This document shows, piece after piece, positions 18,699 to 27,380 of a stretch of 64,000 nucleotides of DNA. Position numbers and translations under genes: made by a program. The notes beneath the pieces were generated by a model, which was not told the origin of the DNA, searched no databases, and worked only from the letters and a program-made list of their open reading frames with translations. Origin of the DNA: Vibrio hibernica (GTDB lineage Bacteria; Pseudomonadota; Gammaproteobacteria; Enterobacterales; Vibrionaceae); NCBI RefSeq assembly GCF_015223435.1, contig NZ_VHKO01000008.1, positions 1 through 64,000 of the forward strand, given 5' to 3'. The first letter of the stretch is position 1. The number at the start of each line of letters is the position of its first letter.

Positions 18699-19008
18699 TC
18701 TATTCCTCGTTTTCTCTCATTAATACAAAACTAGAGATTTACTTCGATTTAACCCATCTATTCTGGACCTAAACCTAACCAGCTTCAAGGGGGGATCTAT
18801 TATTCATATTAAAAACTTTGAATGCAAGTCGATCAATCTAATAAATAAAAGCCAAGATAAAATATGTATGATCGGCTTAAAACATTCTGCGACGTACTAC
18901 AAACAAAGGCTGTGAACACATCAGCTCCTCACGCGTAAATATCCATAAAATCGGCCTCTGAATTTCTTCAGAGGCCGCGAGTTTCTATACACATTAGAAC
19001 GCTAAACT
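18699..19008 (-). promoter_or_regulatory. ftsX-rpoH intergenic region
   Basis: 310 bp without a gene. It begins (minus direction) with the ftsX terminator, followed by a short AAGCC...GGCTT repeat at 18849-18878. A CCCCCCTTGAAG stretch (complement near 18785-18796) resembles a sigma-32 -35 element (CTTGAA), but no matching -10 (CCCCAT) stands out at normal spacing. The rpoH ribosome site is GAGG upstream of the ATG. The precise rpoH promoters cannot be read with confidence. Confidence 0.4.
18952..18977 (-). terminator. Terminator of the ftsYEX operon
   Basis: Perfect 11-bp stem CGGCCTCTGAA/TTCAGAGGCCG with a 4-nt loop, followed on the minus strand by ATTTTAT, 31 bp after the ftsX stop. Confidence 0.85.
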
Positions 19009-19983
19009 TTACACAGGTTCAATTTCTTTTAGATGTTTACGCGCTGACAAGTTGGCCGCGCCCCACCCTAATATTGAACCTATCATCAATAATAGAACAC
19101 TTTCATCCCAACCTAAGCCCATCAGGCTGAAGTGACTATCGTATAACTCAGATAAACTATCCACTGCGCCGCTGACTAATAAGGTAACAAATACAGTAAG
19201 CACCCACGCAGTTACCGAGCCAATCAAGCCTAACCATAATCCCGTATACAGATAAGGACGCAAAATAAAGCGATCGGTTGCACCAATCAGCTTCATCACT
19301 TGAATTTCATCTTTATGGGCTAAGACATTAAAGCGTAGCGTATTGCCAACAATCAAGAATACCGACACCAACATTAAAACCGCAAACGAACATGACACAA
19401 TATAAGCAAGGTGCTTAATCGCATCGAGTCGTGAGAACCAATCTTCATCCATACGAACATCAGTTACACCATTTTCACGCTGCAGTTTTTGCGCCATCGA
19501 TTTCACAATATCAGTTTGTTGTGATTCACTCTTTGGTAAAATAACTAAAACGGGCGGTAATGCAGCATCACTCAACAAGGACATCGCTTGCTCTAAACCA
19601 GCAAAATGGCTGAGATCTTCTAATCCTTGTTGCGAAGAAATGTATTGTACCGATTGAACATCTGGCCAACTTTCGACTTCATCTTTTAATACCATTAAAC
19701 GAGCTTCTGGTGTGCCTTCTTTAAAATAAACACTCACTTGAGAAGCACTACTCATATCTTGCGCTAAAGTGGCAATATTCTTACCGGCGGTATAAAAAAT
19801 AGCCGGTAATGCCAATGACATCGCCACTACGGTAATGGTTAAAATTGTCCCCATTGGGCGCTGCATTAAGCTATTAAAAGATTCTTTGGCTTGTTTGATA
19901 TGAGTTCTAAAAAAACCTTCAGATTTTGGCCTGGCTTTGTTAGTTTTGCCTTTATTCATCGCCTTAACGGACTTACTGACCAT
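19009..19983 (-). CDS. ftsX: Cell-division permease FtsX
   Basis: The inner-membrane partner of FtsE. The complex couples divisome constriction to activation of peptidoglycan amidases through periplasmic factors. The sequence has a charged cytoplasmic N-terminus, a first membrane segment (GTILTITVVAMSLALPAIFY), a large periplasmic loop, and three further helices with the MacB/FtsX motif VMKLIGATDRFILRPYLY. The ATG at 19983 was chosen because GAGG lies 9 bases upstream; a GTG at 19998 is possible. It overlaps the ftsE end by 11 bp, indicating translational coupling. Confidence 0.94.
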   Translation of the reverse strand: MVSKSVKAMNKGKTNKARPKSEGFFRTHIKQAKESFNSLMQRPMGTILTITVVAMSLALPAIFYTAGKNIATLAQDMSSASQVSVYFKEGTPEARLMVLKDEVESWPDVQSVQYISSQQGLEDLSHFAGLEQAMSLLSDAALPPVLVILPKSESQQTDIVKSMAQKLQRENGVTDVRMDEDWFSRLDAIKHLAYIVSCSFAVLMLVSVFLIVGNTLRFNVLAHKDEIQVMKLIGATDRFILRPYLYTGLWLGLIGSVTAWVLTVFVTLLVSGAVDSLSELYDSHFSLMGLGWDESVLLLMIGSILGWGAANLSARKHLKEIEPV

Positions 19984-20647
19984 AACGATCAACCTCACTT
20001 AAGAAACCTTGATTCAATTCCAGACGACGATATTGAGGGCGGCTATTCACCAATTCCAGATCATGCGTAGCTAAAATAATAGAAACACCGGCACGGTTAA
20101 ACTCTTCAAACAACCGCAACACTTGATGGGAAAGATCATGATCAAGGTTACCCGTTGGCTCATCGGCCAATAATAAACGTGGGCGATTTACGACCGCGCG
20201 AGCAATCCCAACGCGTTGCTGCTCACCACCAGATAACTGACGCGGTAAGCAAGGTGCTTTATCCAACATGCCGATCTTATCAAGAGCCGCTGAAACCCGA
20301 CGTTTAATCTCATTTTCAGACGCACCTTCAATTCTCATTGGCATCGCCACGTTATCAAAGACAGTTCGATCCATTAAGAGCTTATGATCTTGGAAAATGA
20401 TCCCGATATTACGGCGTAAAAAGGGAATATCTCCACTTTTAATTCGGCTAATATCATGATCATTAAATAAAATCTTACCATCACTTGGACGTTCAATCGC
20501 ACAGATGAGCTTAAGTAAAGTGCTTTTCCCCGCTCCAGAATGACCTCCTAGAAACGCCATTTCACCTTTATGCAGTTCAAAGTTAACCTTTTGTAGTGCT
20601 TGATGCCCACCACGATATACTTTACTCACTTGTTGAAACTGGATCAT
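19973..20647 (-). CDS. ftsE: Cell-division ATP-binding protein FtsE
   Basis: The ABC ATPase of FtsEX, located at the cytoplasmic membrane at the division site. The 224-residue protein has Walker [10 protein letters not shown] (about 35-43), signature [14 protein letters not shown] (about 139), Walker [11 protein letters not shown] and the H-loop ATHD. It is the middle gene of ftsY-ftsE-ftsX. The gap to ftsY is 82 bp; ftsX overlaps its 3' end. Confidence 0.97.
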   Translation of the reverse strand: MIQFQQVSKVYRGGHQALQKVNFELHKGEMAFLGGHSGAGKSTLLKLICAIERPSDGKILFNDHDISRIKSGDIPFLRRNIGIIFQDHKLLMDRTVFDNVAMPMRIEGASENEIKRRVSAALDKIGMLDKAPCLPRQLSGGEQQRVGIARAVVNRPRLLLADEPTGNLDHDLSHQVLRLFEEFNRAGVSIILATHDLELVNSRPQYRRLELNQGFLSEVDRYGQ

Positions 20648-20729
20648 TTATTTCCCTCAGTCACTGGCATGTCGTGCTTTCGATTCTTAGCAAGTATCTA
20701 CGCTTCGCGGCTATTATTTTCCGACTAAA

Positions 20730-21980
20730 CTATTCTTCTCGGCTAAACAATGCTTCAATAAAATCATGTGCATCGAATGGACGTAAATCATCAATACCTT
20801 CACCCACACCAATATAACGAATTGGAATTTTAAATTGATCGGCCAAGGCAAAAATCACTCCACCTTTTGCCGTACCATCCAGCTTCGTCAAATTAATTCC
20901 TGTCACTGGTGCAACATCGCTAAATAATTTCGCCTGGCTAATCGCATTTTGACCGGTTGCCGCATCTAGCGTTAACATCACTTCATGGGGGGCTGAATCG
21001 TCAATTTTCTTCATAACACGTACAATTTTTCGCAACTCTTCCATCAGATGACTTTTGTTTTGCAAACGACCAGCCGTATCGGCAATCACCACATCAACTC
21101 CGCGAGCACGCGCCGCTTCAATTGCATCGTAAATAACAGAAGCACTGTCTGCGCCGGTATGTTGCGCGATAACTGGAACATCATTGCGTTGTCCCCATAC
21201 TTGCAGCTGTTCGACTGCGGCCGCGCGAAAAGTATCTCCCGCCGCTAATATGACGGATTGACCTTGAGACTGAAACTGCTTAGCTAGTTTACCAATGGTG
21301 GTGGTTTTACCTACACCATTTACACCAACCATTAAAATTACATACGGCTTCTTGCTTGTATCAATTTCTAATGGCTGCTGAACTTCGGCTAAAATATCGG
21401 CCATTTCTTGTTTTAAGATACCGTATAAGGCTTCACCGTCTTTCAAATCTTGGCGGGATGCTTTTTCGGTAAGGCTAGCAATTATTTTACTGGTGGTGTT
21501 CATGCCAACGTCAGCAATTAATAATTGTTCTTCTAATTCTTCAAATAAATCTTCATCGATTTTTTTATCTTTGAATAAGCCAAAGAAACCGGCGCCAATA
21601 TTTTGTTTCGTACGTTGCAAACTGCGCTTTAAGCGAGCAAAAAAGCTTTCTGTTGGTTTCACTTGCTCTTGAACTCGACTGCTCTCCAGCTCTTTCGCTT
21701 CATGATCATTCGACTCTATAGAAACAGGTTCAGCATCTTGTAAGATCGACTCTGCTGGCTCAAGATCAGTATCCGGTTCGCCTTCTTGTTGAGATTCCGA
21801 TTCTCCCTCTGATTCAGTCTGTACATCTTGAGCTAAAGAATCGGGTTCTAATGAGGATTGCTCATCAATTTTCGGTTCTGATGATTCATTCGTTTCTGAT
21901 TCGACTACTGCATTTTTTTTATCTTCTTCATCGTCAAAACCTAACCATGAAAGTAAACCGCGTTTCTTTTTACCTGTCAT
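20730..21980 (-). CDS. ftsY: Signal recognition particle receptor FtsY
   Basis: FtsY docks SRP-ribosome complexes at the inner membrane and hydrolyses GTP with Ffh. The 416-residue protein has a long acidic N-terminal A domain (about residues 1-110, rich in Glu/Asp/Ser), then the NG GTPase: GVNGVGKTTTIGKLA (G1), DTAGRLQNK (G3), TKLDGTAKGG (G4 region) and the closing GEGIDDLRPF. It is the first gene of the ftsYEX operon, transcribed divergently from rsmD. Confidence 0.97.
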   Translation of the reverse strand: MTGKKKRGLLSWLGFDDEEDKKNAVVESETNESSEPKIDEQSSLEPDSLAQDVQTESEGESESQQEGEPDTDLEPAESILQDAEPVSIESNDHEAKELESSRVQEQVKPTESFFARLKRSLQRTKQNIGAGFFGLFKDKKIDEDLFEELEEQLLIADVGMNTTSKIIASLTEKASRQDLKDGEALYGILKQEMADILAEVQQPLEIDTSKKPYVILMVGVNGVGKTTTIGKLAKQFQSQGQSVILAAGDTFRAAAVEQLQVWGQRNDVPVIAQHTGADSASVIYDAIEAARARGVDVVIADTAGRLQNKSHLMEELRKIVRVMKKIDDSAPHEVMLTLDAATGQNAISQAKLFSDVAPVTGINLTKLDGTAKGGVIFALADQFKIPIRYIGVGEGIDDLRPFDAHDFIEALFSREE

Positions 21981-22196
21981 CGGGAAATCCTAGCGCTCAT
22001 CTATATAAAAGTGATGAAATAATATGGAAAAGCTATCATTCATAGCCATTGGTTTAATAATAACAAACTACGGTCTGTTTATCTTTAATACTCTTTGATA
22101 ACCATCTTGTTAATTGAAGCAGTATCTCAAGGTTATTTCGGTATATACTATCATTTATTCTATGGTCAAAAAAATCTATCTGTAATGAGAAAAACA

Positions 22197-22796
22197 ATGG
22201 TCAAACGTAACACATCAAAACCCTCAACAAAAAAGTCAACTGGCGGTTTTGTACGTATTATTAGTGGCTTGTGGCGAGGCCGAAAGCTGCCAGTGTATGA
22301 TGCTGAAGGATTACGTCCAACCACCGATAGAGTCAAAGAAACCCTGTTTAATTGGTTAGCTAGCGATATTCCCGACTCTCGTTGTTTAGATTTATTTGCA
22401 GGCTCTGGCGGACTTGGTTTTGAAGCCGCATCACGACAAGCCTCTCACGTTACTATGTTGGAGCTTAATAAATTAGCCAAACAACAATTAAGCAAAAATG
22501 TCATCGATCTCAAAGCAAGTAATATTGATGTATTACAACAAGATGCCCTGTTATTTTTACAACAATCAGGAGAACCTTACGATGTGGTTTTCATTGATCC
22601 GCCTTTTCGCCAGGACTTATTAGACAAAACGATCGAATTATTAGCTGAAAACAACTGGCTCAGCACTGAAGCTCTTATTTATATCGAAACCGAAAAAGAA
22701 TTAAAGTTGCCATCCTTACCACAAGATTGGCAGTTACATCGCGAGAAAACAGCAGGGCAAGTTTGCTATCGCCTTTATCAACGTAATGTAGAGTAA
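22197..22796 (+). CDS. rsmD: 16S rRNA (guanine966-N2)-methyltransferase
   Basis: RsmD methylates G966 of 16S rRNA in the assembled small subunit. Motifs are VRIISGLWRGRKLPV near the N-terminus, LRPTTDRVKETLFNWL, SAM-binding CLDLFAGSGGLGFEA, and catalytic FIDPPF. The ATG at 22197 gives 199 residues, matching E. coli (198), with GAGA eight bases upstream; an in-frame ATG at 22185 and a much longer frame from 22095 are less likely. It is divergent from ftsY, and the following yhhL starts 3 bp after its stop, as in E. coli. Confidence 0.93.
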   Translation: MVKRNTSKPSTKKSTGGFVRIISGLWRGRKLPVYDAEGLRPTTDRVKETLFNWLASDIPDSRCLDLFAGSGGLGFEAASRQASHVTMLELNKLAKQQLSKNVIDLKASNIDVLQQDALLFLQQSGEPYDVVFIDPPFRQDLLDKTIELLAENNWLSTEALIYIETEKELKLPSLPQDWQLHREKTAGQVCYRLYQRNVE

Positions 22797-22799
22797 ATT

Positions 22800-23072
22800 A
22801 TGAAAACTATATTCACTCTTTTGGCTAAGTTATTCATGTTGGTCGTGTGGGCAGTCTTTATTACTAATTTCATTCGACCTTTCCCCGGCATTACTCACAT
22901 AGCATTAAACGTAATGGCAATATTTACCATTTTTATGCATGGTCTACAAAGCTTACTATTTTCTGGTGACGCCTTAGGAAAAGATGTGCAACTAACACGT
23001 AGGGAAAAAATATCGATCTTTATTTTTGGCACTTTTGCGCTGATCGATATTAAAAATAAATATTTAAAATAA
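22800..23072 (+). CDS. DUF1145 family small membrane protein (YhhL-like)
   Basis: A 90-residue hydrophobic protein with two or three membrane segments (about residues 5-25, 32-52, 72-86) and the conserved FIRPFPG after the first helix. It is assigned to DUF1145 through this pattern and by its place directly behind rsmD, exactly as yhhL in E. coli. Start codon lies 3 bp after the rsmD stop, so the two are probably translationally coupled. Function unknown. Confidence 0.85.
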   Translation: MKTIFTLLAKLFMLVVWAVFITNFIRPFPGITHIALNVMAIFTIFMHGLQSLLFSGDALGKDVQLTRREKISIFIFGTFALIDIKNKYLK

Positions 23073-23159
23073 TTGGGGATTATCTAAAAGCACTTTTGCT
23101 TCACTCCATTTCTATCCCAACGTCCTTTTAACATCGTAATTTTGCTAAACCAAAAACAA

Positions 23160-23191
23160 TAAAGCCATATCCAGTCTCGATACGGCTTTAT
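23160..23191. terminator. Bidirectional terminator, yhhL/yhgN
   Basis: Stem TAAAGCC/GGCTTTA with an internal A-C mismatch and a further TAT/ATA pair, in the convergent gap. It has A-rich and T-rich flanks for either direction. Confidence 0.6.
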
Positions 23192-23213
23192 AAATGTTCG
23201 GTTGTAAATAACG

Positions 23214-23798
23214 CTACTCTAGAAATTTCTTTAATCCATCTAAGAACATTTGAGTCGACATCATAACTAACAACAATCCCATCAAACGTTCTATGGCTTT
23301 CAGGCCTTTCTCCCCTAATACACTATGGAAAAAGCTGTAGAACATCAAAATAGCCGATGTCGCCACCCAAGCCAATAATACCGCCAAAGACCAATCCAAC
23401 ATTTGCTCAGGCGCTTTACTCGATAACAACAACAACGATGCGATCACTGACGGTCCAGCAATCATAGGAACCGCTAGAGGCACAAAGAAAGGTTCTTCAC
23501 CTGCCGCTAAGCCGACCACACCTCCGGGTTGTGGAAAAATCATTCTTATCGCAATAATGAATAAAATCAATCCGCCAGAAATGCTCAAGGTTTCTTGTTG
23601 AACATGTAAAAATCCTAAAATAGATTTTCCAGCAAATAAGAACAGCAACAAAATACCCAATGCAAACAATAACTCTCGCACCAGGACTTTTCGGCGTCGT
23701 TTAGGATCCAAATGTTTTAAAATCGACAGTACCACAGGTAAATTGCCCAATGGATCCATAATTAAAAATAACATTACTGCGGCAGAGATGATTTCCAT
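23214..23798 (-). CDS. yhgN: MarC/YhgN family inner-membrane protein
   Basis: A 194-residue MarC-family protein with six predicted membrane helices. The N-terminus FLIMDPLGNLPVVLSIL and the central FVPLAVPMIAGPSVIASLLLL are the diagnostic MarC/YhgN motifs. The family was once linked to antibiotic resistance, but its substrate is not established; some annotations call it an NAAT-family amino acid transporter. Single gene, convergent with yhhL, with ATG preceded by AAGGAG. Confidence 0.9.
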   Translation of the reverse strand: MEIISAAVMLFLIMDPLGNLPVVLSILKHLDPKRRRKVLVRELLFALGILLLFLFAGKSILGFLHVQQETLSISGGLILFIIAIRMIFPQPGGVVGLAAGEEPFFVPLAVPMIAGPSVIASLLLLSSKAPEQMLDWSLAVLLAWVATSAILMFYSFFHSVLGEKGLKAIERLMGLLLVMMSTQMFLDGLKKFLE

Positions 23799-23855
23799 TG
23801 TTCTCCTTAAAGCATCACATCAGACAGACAAATACATACAACTAAATCATACCCA

Positions 23856-24482
23856 TTAAAAAATAATCGAACTGGTAATTAACGTTTGAGAAGCAAAATA
23901 TGCCACTAAGAATAAATAGTTAGAATATCGAAAAGAGCTCTTAAAATGGTGTATGACCCAAATCAAAGCAGAGAGCGCGAGAAACAGACTGCCGATAAAC
24001 CCAGTAAAATGAGACCACGTATGGTGCAGCTTCCACACTTCACCCGCAGCCCAAGATAATTGCCATACAATAATGCCAATCACCGCGGCAGGAATGACAA
24101 AACCATCGAAGAGAGGAAGTAACAAAAAGAATAAGATAATAGAGAAAGCTAACAAAATAACAGGTACCACCCAACTCACCTTATCGACTTGGATCCAAAA
24201 CATCACGCTATAACAAAGAGATACCAAAGCAAAACAGATCAACTGCCCTCTTTTATTCTGATTACCCGACACTTCTCTTATTTGTGCAAACACAGACAAA
24301 GCTAAGCCACATAGTAATGCGAAATAAGATAAAGAATGAGGCGTCGTGGTAAAGAAGAAGACAGATAAGATCAAGGCCATTAAGGAGGCAGGTTTTAAGA
24401 ATTTTAGAGCCATAGAAGATTCTGTCTTAATACAGATACACATGAATATCGTCAATACACCCATCGTTAACCAATAACTCAT
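23856..24482 (-). CDS. YhhN/TMEM86 family membrane protein (lysoplasmalogenase-like)
   Basis: A 208-residue protein with about eight membrane helices. Length, topology and the WxxxHxxSHFTGFIGSLFLALSALIW-type C-terminal region fit the YhhN family, whose human relative TMEM86B hydrolyses lysoplasmalogen. Context supports this: rsmD-yhhL-yhhM-yhhN cluster in E. coli, and all four families occur within 4 kb here. The start at 24482 follows GGAGGT, a near-ideal ribosome site, so the 15-residue longer frame was rejected. Enzymatic activity in bacteria is unproven. Confidence 0.75.
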   Translation of the reverse strand: MSYWLTMGVLTIFMCICIKTESSMALKFLKPASLMALILSVFFFTTTPHSLSYFALLCGLALSVFAQIREVSGNQNKRGQLICFALVSLCYSVMFWIQVDKVSWVVPVILLAFSIILFFLLLPLFDGFVIPAAVIGIIVWQLSWAAGEVWKLHHTWSHFTGFIGSLFLALSALIWVIHHFKSSFRYSNYLFLVAYFASQTLITSSIIF

Positions 24483-25137
24483 GTGACCTCCAAGCTGAAA
24501 AATAATGAACTTAGTGTAAAGAGACACCTTTAGAAGGTAAAGATTAAAAACAATTCAATCCAAACATGGGCCTACTTCGCTGTAAAACCATCATAGAATG
24601 CTTTATGGAACTAAAGCTAACAAAATCAAGTATAAAATAAACACTGCAAATAAAGAGGTTAAATTAAATTAATAAAAAACAATTACTTATAAAAAATAAA
24701 TCTATAATAGTGAACCATAAAAAACAGAATAATAAAATTTAAACTTAAAAATAAGACTCAAATACACAAGTTAAGTATGAAAAATGGATGAACATGTACA
24801 CAAAAACAACAAGCCAAAAAACAAAACTGAAAAAATGTCAGATAACACCACCTAAATGGCCCTACCACCAAAATGAATCAATATAAAATAGACAATAATA
24901 ACAACTAAAAAAAATACAAATTAAACCAATAAAAAACAATAACTTAAAAAATTAAAACACATACTATAAATGAAACTTATCATTCCACATTAAAATCAAT
25001 AACCGATGAATGACTTAATATAGATAAAACCATGACATTAAACTTATATTTTTAAGCCTTTATCAAATAGATCTATACCAACATCCTTTTTATTGGTATA
25101 GTTGTTTTAAATCCAACCAACCAAAGGAATTCACACA
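24483..25137. other. A-rich gene-free region with imperfect direct repeat
   Basis: About 650 bp without a convincing gene. The plus strand is strongly A-rich with little G. A 29-nt segment at 24661-24689 recurs at 24918-24946 with 26 of 29 matches, and TATAAAATA(A/G)ACA before each copy suggests that a longer stretch was duplicated. At its right end CTATACCAA/TTGGTATAG (25073-25081, 25093-25101) forms a 9-bp dyad overlapping a possible -10 (TATAGT) for the small gene that follows. Confidence 0.5.
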
Positions 25138-25215
25138 ATGACAACATCACAAAAACAAGGATTAGTAATGATCGCAATAATGGTTGGTTTAATGACATTA
25201 CCGATGATTTCTTAA
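25138..25215 (+). CDS. Putative 25-residue single-helix membrane peptide
   Basis: An ORF of 25 codons plus TAA. Residues 1-8 are polar (MTTSQKQG) and residues 9-24 form one hydrophobic Met-rich helix. AAAGGA lies 9 bases before the ATG, and a perfect Rho-independent terminator starts 15 bp after the stop. A dyad and possible -10 lie 40-65 bp upstream. Together these make a self-contained monocistronic unit in otherwise gene-free DNA. I do not recognise the peptide. It could be a regulatory small membrane protein or a type I toxin-like peptide, though no antisense RNA is evident. It could also be a fortuitous ORF on a small RNA. Confidence 0.65.
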   Translation: MTTSQKQGLVMIAIMVGLMTLPMIS

Positions 25216-25230
25216 TCTGACAGACAAACA

Positions 25231-25260
25231 AAAAGGACGCTCTCAAGCGTCCTTTTGTTT
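25231..25260 (+). terminator. Terminator of the 25-codon unit
   Basis: Perfect 11-bp stem AAAAGGACGCT/AGCGTCCTTTT (25231-25241, 25246-25256) with a 4-nt loop and trailing GTTT. On the minus strand it may also catch transcripts, but the next minus gene runs away from it. Confidence 0.93.
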
Positions 25261-25281
25261 ATCTGGCATTCGGATACCTCA

Positions 25282-25653
25282 TCAACGAGGCAAATGCGGC
25301 TCAATAACGTCCCAATGAATGTTATAAAATACAATGGCGCCTATCGTCATCGCTAAAACCAAAATAATCGCCACTCCCCAAATAAATCGCCCGCTTCTCG
25401 GGGTTAACTCTTTCTCGCATTCAAGGCACATGCGCTCAAAAGCAATAGGATCGTCTAATTGATAGTCATCGTCATGGACAACTTTTTGACGAATATCGGC
25501 AACGTGATGTATTTTCTTAATAATCGAATGGGGTAAGCGTTGCTCGCAGCTTTGAACTAATTCAATCAATCCTTGGCCTTGAGCATAGTACTTCTCTCTA
25601 AGTAGACGCTCTAAACGCCGAGTACAAGAAACTACTTTTTCAATATCAGACAC
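25282..25653 (-). CDS. DUF4145-like protein with C-terminal membrane anchor
   Basis: A 123-residue protein. Residues 1-85 are a charged helical region with VVSCTRRLERLLREKY and IRQKVVHDDDYQ, the latter resembling the DUF4145/HEPN-like motif. A single membrane helix (about 94-115) and a short tail follow. The function is unknown. It stands alone, divergent from yhhM by 183 bp. Domain assignment rests on pattern similarity only. Confidence 0.7.
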   Translation of the reverse strand: MSDIEKVVSCTRRLERLLREKYYAQGQGLIELVQSCEQRLPHSIIKKIHHVADIRQKVVHDDDYQLDDPIAFERMCLECEKELTPRSGRFIWGVAIILVLAMTIGAIVFYNIHWDVIEPHLPR

Positions 25654-25836
25654 CGCCCCCTCCTTATTCGCTTACTCATTCACCATTAACAGTCTAAATA
25701 GCTTACTGCAAAGTAATGCCAACAGATGAAAATATCTTATTAAAAACAACCTAGATCACGAATTCAGATTACGTTACCGTCATTACAACCCACAAATAGA
25801 TACACTAACATCCTAATTTTAATCAGGATATTTACA

Positions 25837-26178
25837 ATGCCTATCACTTTACTCTTATGTTTACTGTTACTGATTATTGTCTCTTTTATTACCTATTCTT
25901 CCTTCCATCAAAAACATACCCTAGGAACCAACGCTAAAGATCAGCAAGTAAAAGTAGTCGTATTAGATAAACAAGCCGTTGATATTCCAGATTCACAACC
26001 GGGTGAAGAAGATCAAGAGTATTGGATTTATGTGCAAAAAGCACCAATAGGCCCTAAACGAGAATTTAAAATAGGCATACATTACTACCACGCGTTAAAC
26101 CCTGGAGATAAAGGGGTGTTAACGTATCGTGGTACTAAATTCATGCACTTTGCTAAAACGATTAATCGCGACGCTTAG
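25837..26178 (+). CDS. DUF2500 family protein (YhhM-like)
   Basis: A 113-residue protein with an N-terminal membrane helix (about residues 3-22) and a soluble, probably periplasmic, domain. The C-terminal pattern YHALNPGDKGVLTYRGTKFMHF matches E. coli YhhM (DUF2500), and the neighbourhood of rsmD, yhhL and yhhN agrees. Function unknown. Its 3' end overlaps the convergent amidohydrolase gene by 17 bp. Confidence 0.85.
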   Translation: MPITLLLCLLLLIIVSFITYSSFHQKHTLGTNAKDQQVKVVVLDKQAVDIPDSQPGEEDQEYWIYVQKAPIGPKREFKIGIHYYHALNPGDKGVLTYRGTKFMHFAKTINRDA

Positions 26179-27184
26179 GTAATAAGTTTAAGAAATTATC
26201 TCGAGCCACTTTTTTAGCAACATCTTCAGGAAGCGCGTCTAAGAAGCCATTGAATTCTTGTAAAATGCGCCCTAAAGAATCAAATTTTCCCACCACATCC
26301 GATCCAATAAAAAACCGGTTCGGATAGCGCTCAACCAATTCCAACCATTCTTGGCTCGGTGACTTGTCTTCATTTAATAAATAGTTATCCAATAAGCTCC
26401 ATGACATGTCGATATACAAGTTGGGATAGGTTTTCAACATTCGGCTTATTTCAGAATATAAAAATTTCAGATGGATCCGACGATTAATGGAAGCACTTGT
26501 TCCCGCATGCGCCCAAATAAAGGTCGTTTTAGGTTTTTTTTTAACCGCCGTTTCCATTTCACTTAAATAAATAGGCTCTTTAACTCGAGTCGACGTGATA
26601 TTGGAATGAACCATCGCAGGTAAATGATGCTTGGCCGCTAAACGATACACCTTCATCATTGCAGGGTGATCTGCTGTTGCCGATTCCCCGTAAGTTAATG
26701 CACTTAAATCATCGTGACGAGCAAAGACTTCGCCAATGCCTTGCCAAAAATTAGGATCCCAGTCCAACATACGTTCAATATGTTCAGCCGCGTTAAGATC
26801 GGTTGGATTAAATCCGGTAATAAAAGGATGAAAACGCGCTTGTTGGCTTTTTGGTAATGACTGCACCGCTTTAGCCACTAATACATCGGTTGCGCTATAC
26901 CAATAAACATTCGCATCATCCCCCATGTAATATGGCGGTCTTTGCGGCTCATCTTTATCCCATTTTTTCACCACACTGATCCCTGAAATCATCGCATGTT
27001 CAACATGGTTATTATCCATATCCATCACTAGCTTTTTCATTCCTTCTGTTTCTTGAAAGAAATTCACATAGTGCAAATGGCCATCACTATAATGATATTG
27101 TCTTACCTCTTTTGCTGACACCACACTGCTCAATATCAACACACCAAGGCTAAAATATGTACTTAATTTCAATGTTTTCTCCAA
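26162..27184 (-). CDS. Exported amidohydrolase-2 family (TIM-barrel) protein
   Basis: A 340-residue protein with a signal peptide (about 1-24, ending VVSA-KE) and an amidohydrolase TIM barrel. Candidate metal ligands follow the family order: DGHLH (Asp34, His36, His38), a glutamate in GIGEVF, a histidine in PAMVHSN, a histidine in IWAHAG, and an aspartate in FIGSD. ACMSD-type decarboxylases and lactone hydrolases share this fold. Export to the periplasm is unusual for the family and the substrate is unknown. It is divergent from pldB and overlaps yhhM tail to tail. Confidence 0.8.
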   Translation of the reverse strand: MEKTLKLSTYFSLGVLILSSVVSAKEVRQYHYSDGHLHYVNFFQETEGMKKLVMDMDNNHVEHAMISGISVVKKWDKDEPQRPPYYMGDDANVYWYSATDVLVAKAVQSLPKSQQARFHPFITGFNPTDLNAAEHIERMLDWDPNFWQGIGEVFARHDDLSALTYGESATADHPAMMKVYRLAAKHHLPAMVHSNITSTRVKEPIYLSEMETAVKKKPKTTFIWAHAGTSASINRRIHLKFLYSEISRMLKTYPNLYIDMSWSLLDNYLLNEDKSPSQEWLELVERYPNRFFIGSDVVGKFDSLGRILQEFNGFLDALPEDVAKKVARDNFLNLLPKRRD

Positions 27185-27380
27185 TAACGCTTTAAACTCA
27201 CAGTTATTATAGGTATCTATATCTTCGATAAGATCTCTTTAAAAGACCAAACAAGCCAGCGAAGGTTCAATATAACGGTAAACTAAGCCTTTAATCTACT
27301 CGAAAAAACACTACGGATCATGCGCAATTAATGGCATAGTTTATAGCCATGAACGCCAATATTATTAATTCGGAATCACC

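Noticed and set aside
24661..24946. CRISPR-like repeat array
   Set aside because: Only two imperfect low-complexity copies 257 bp apart and no palindromic repeat, spacers or cas genes.
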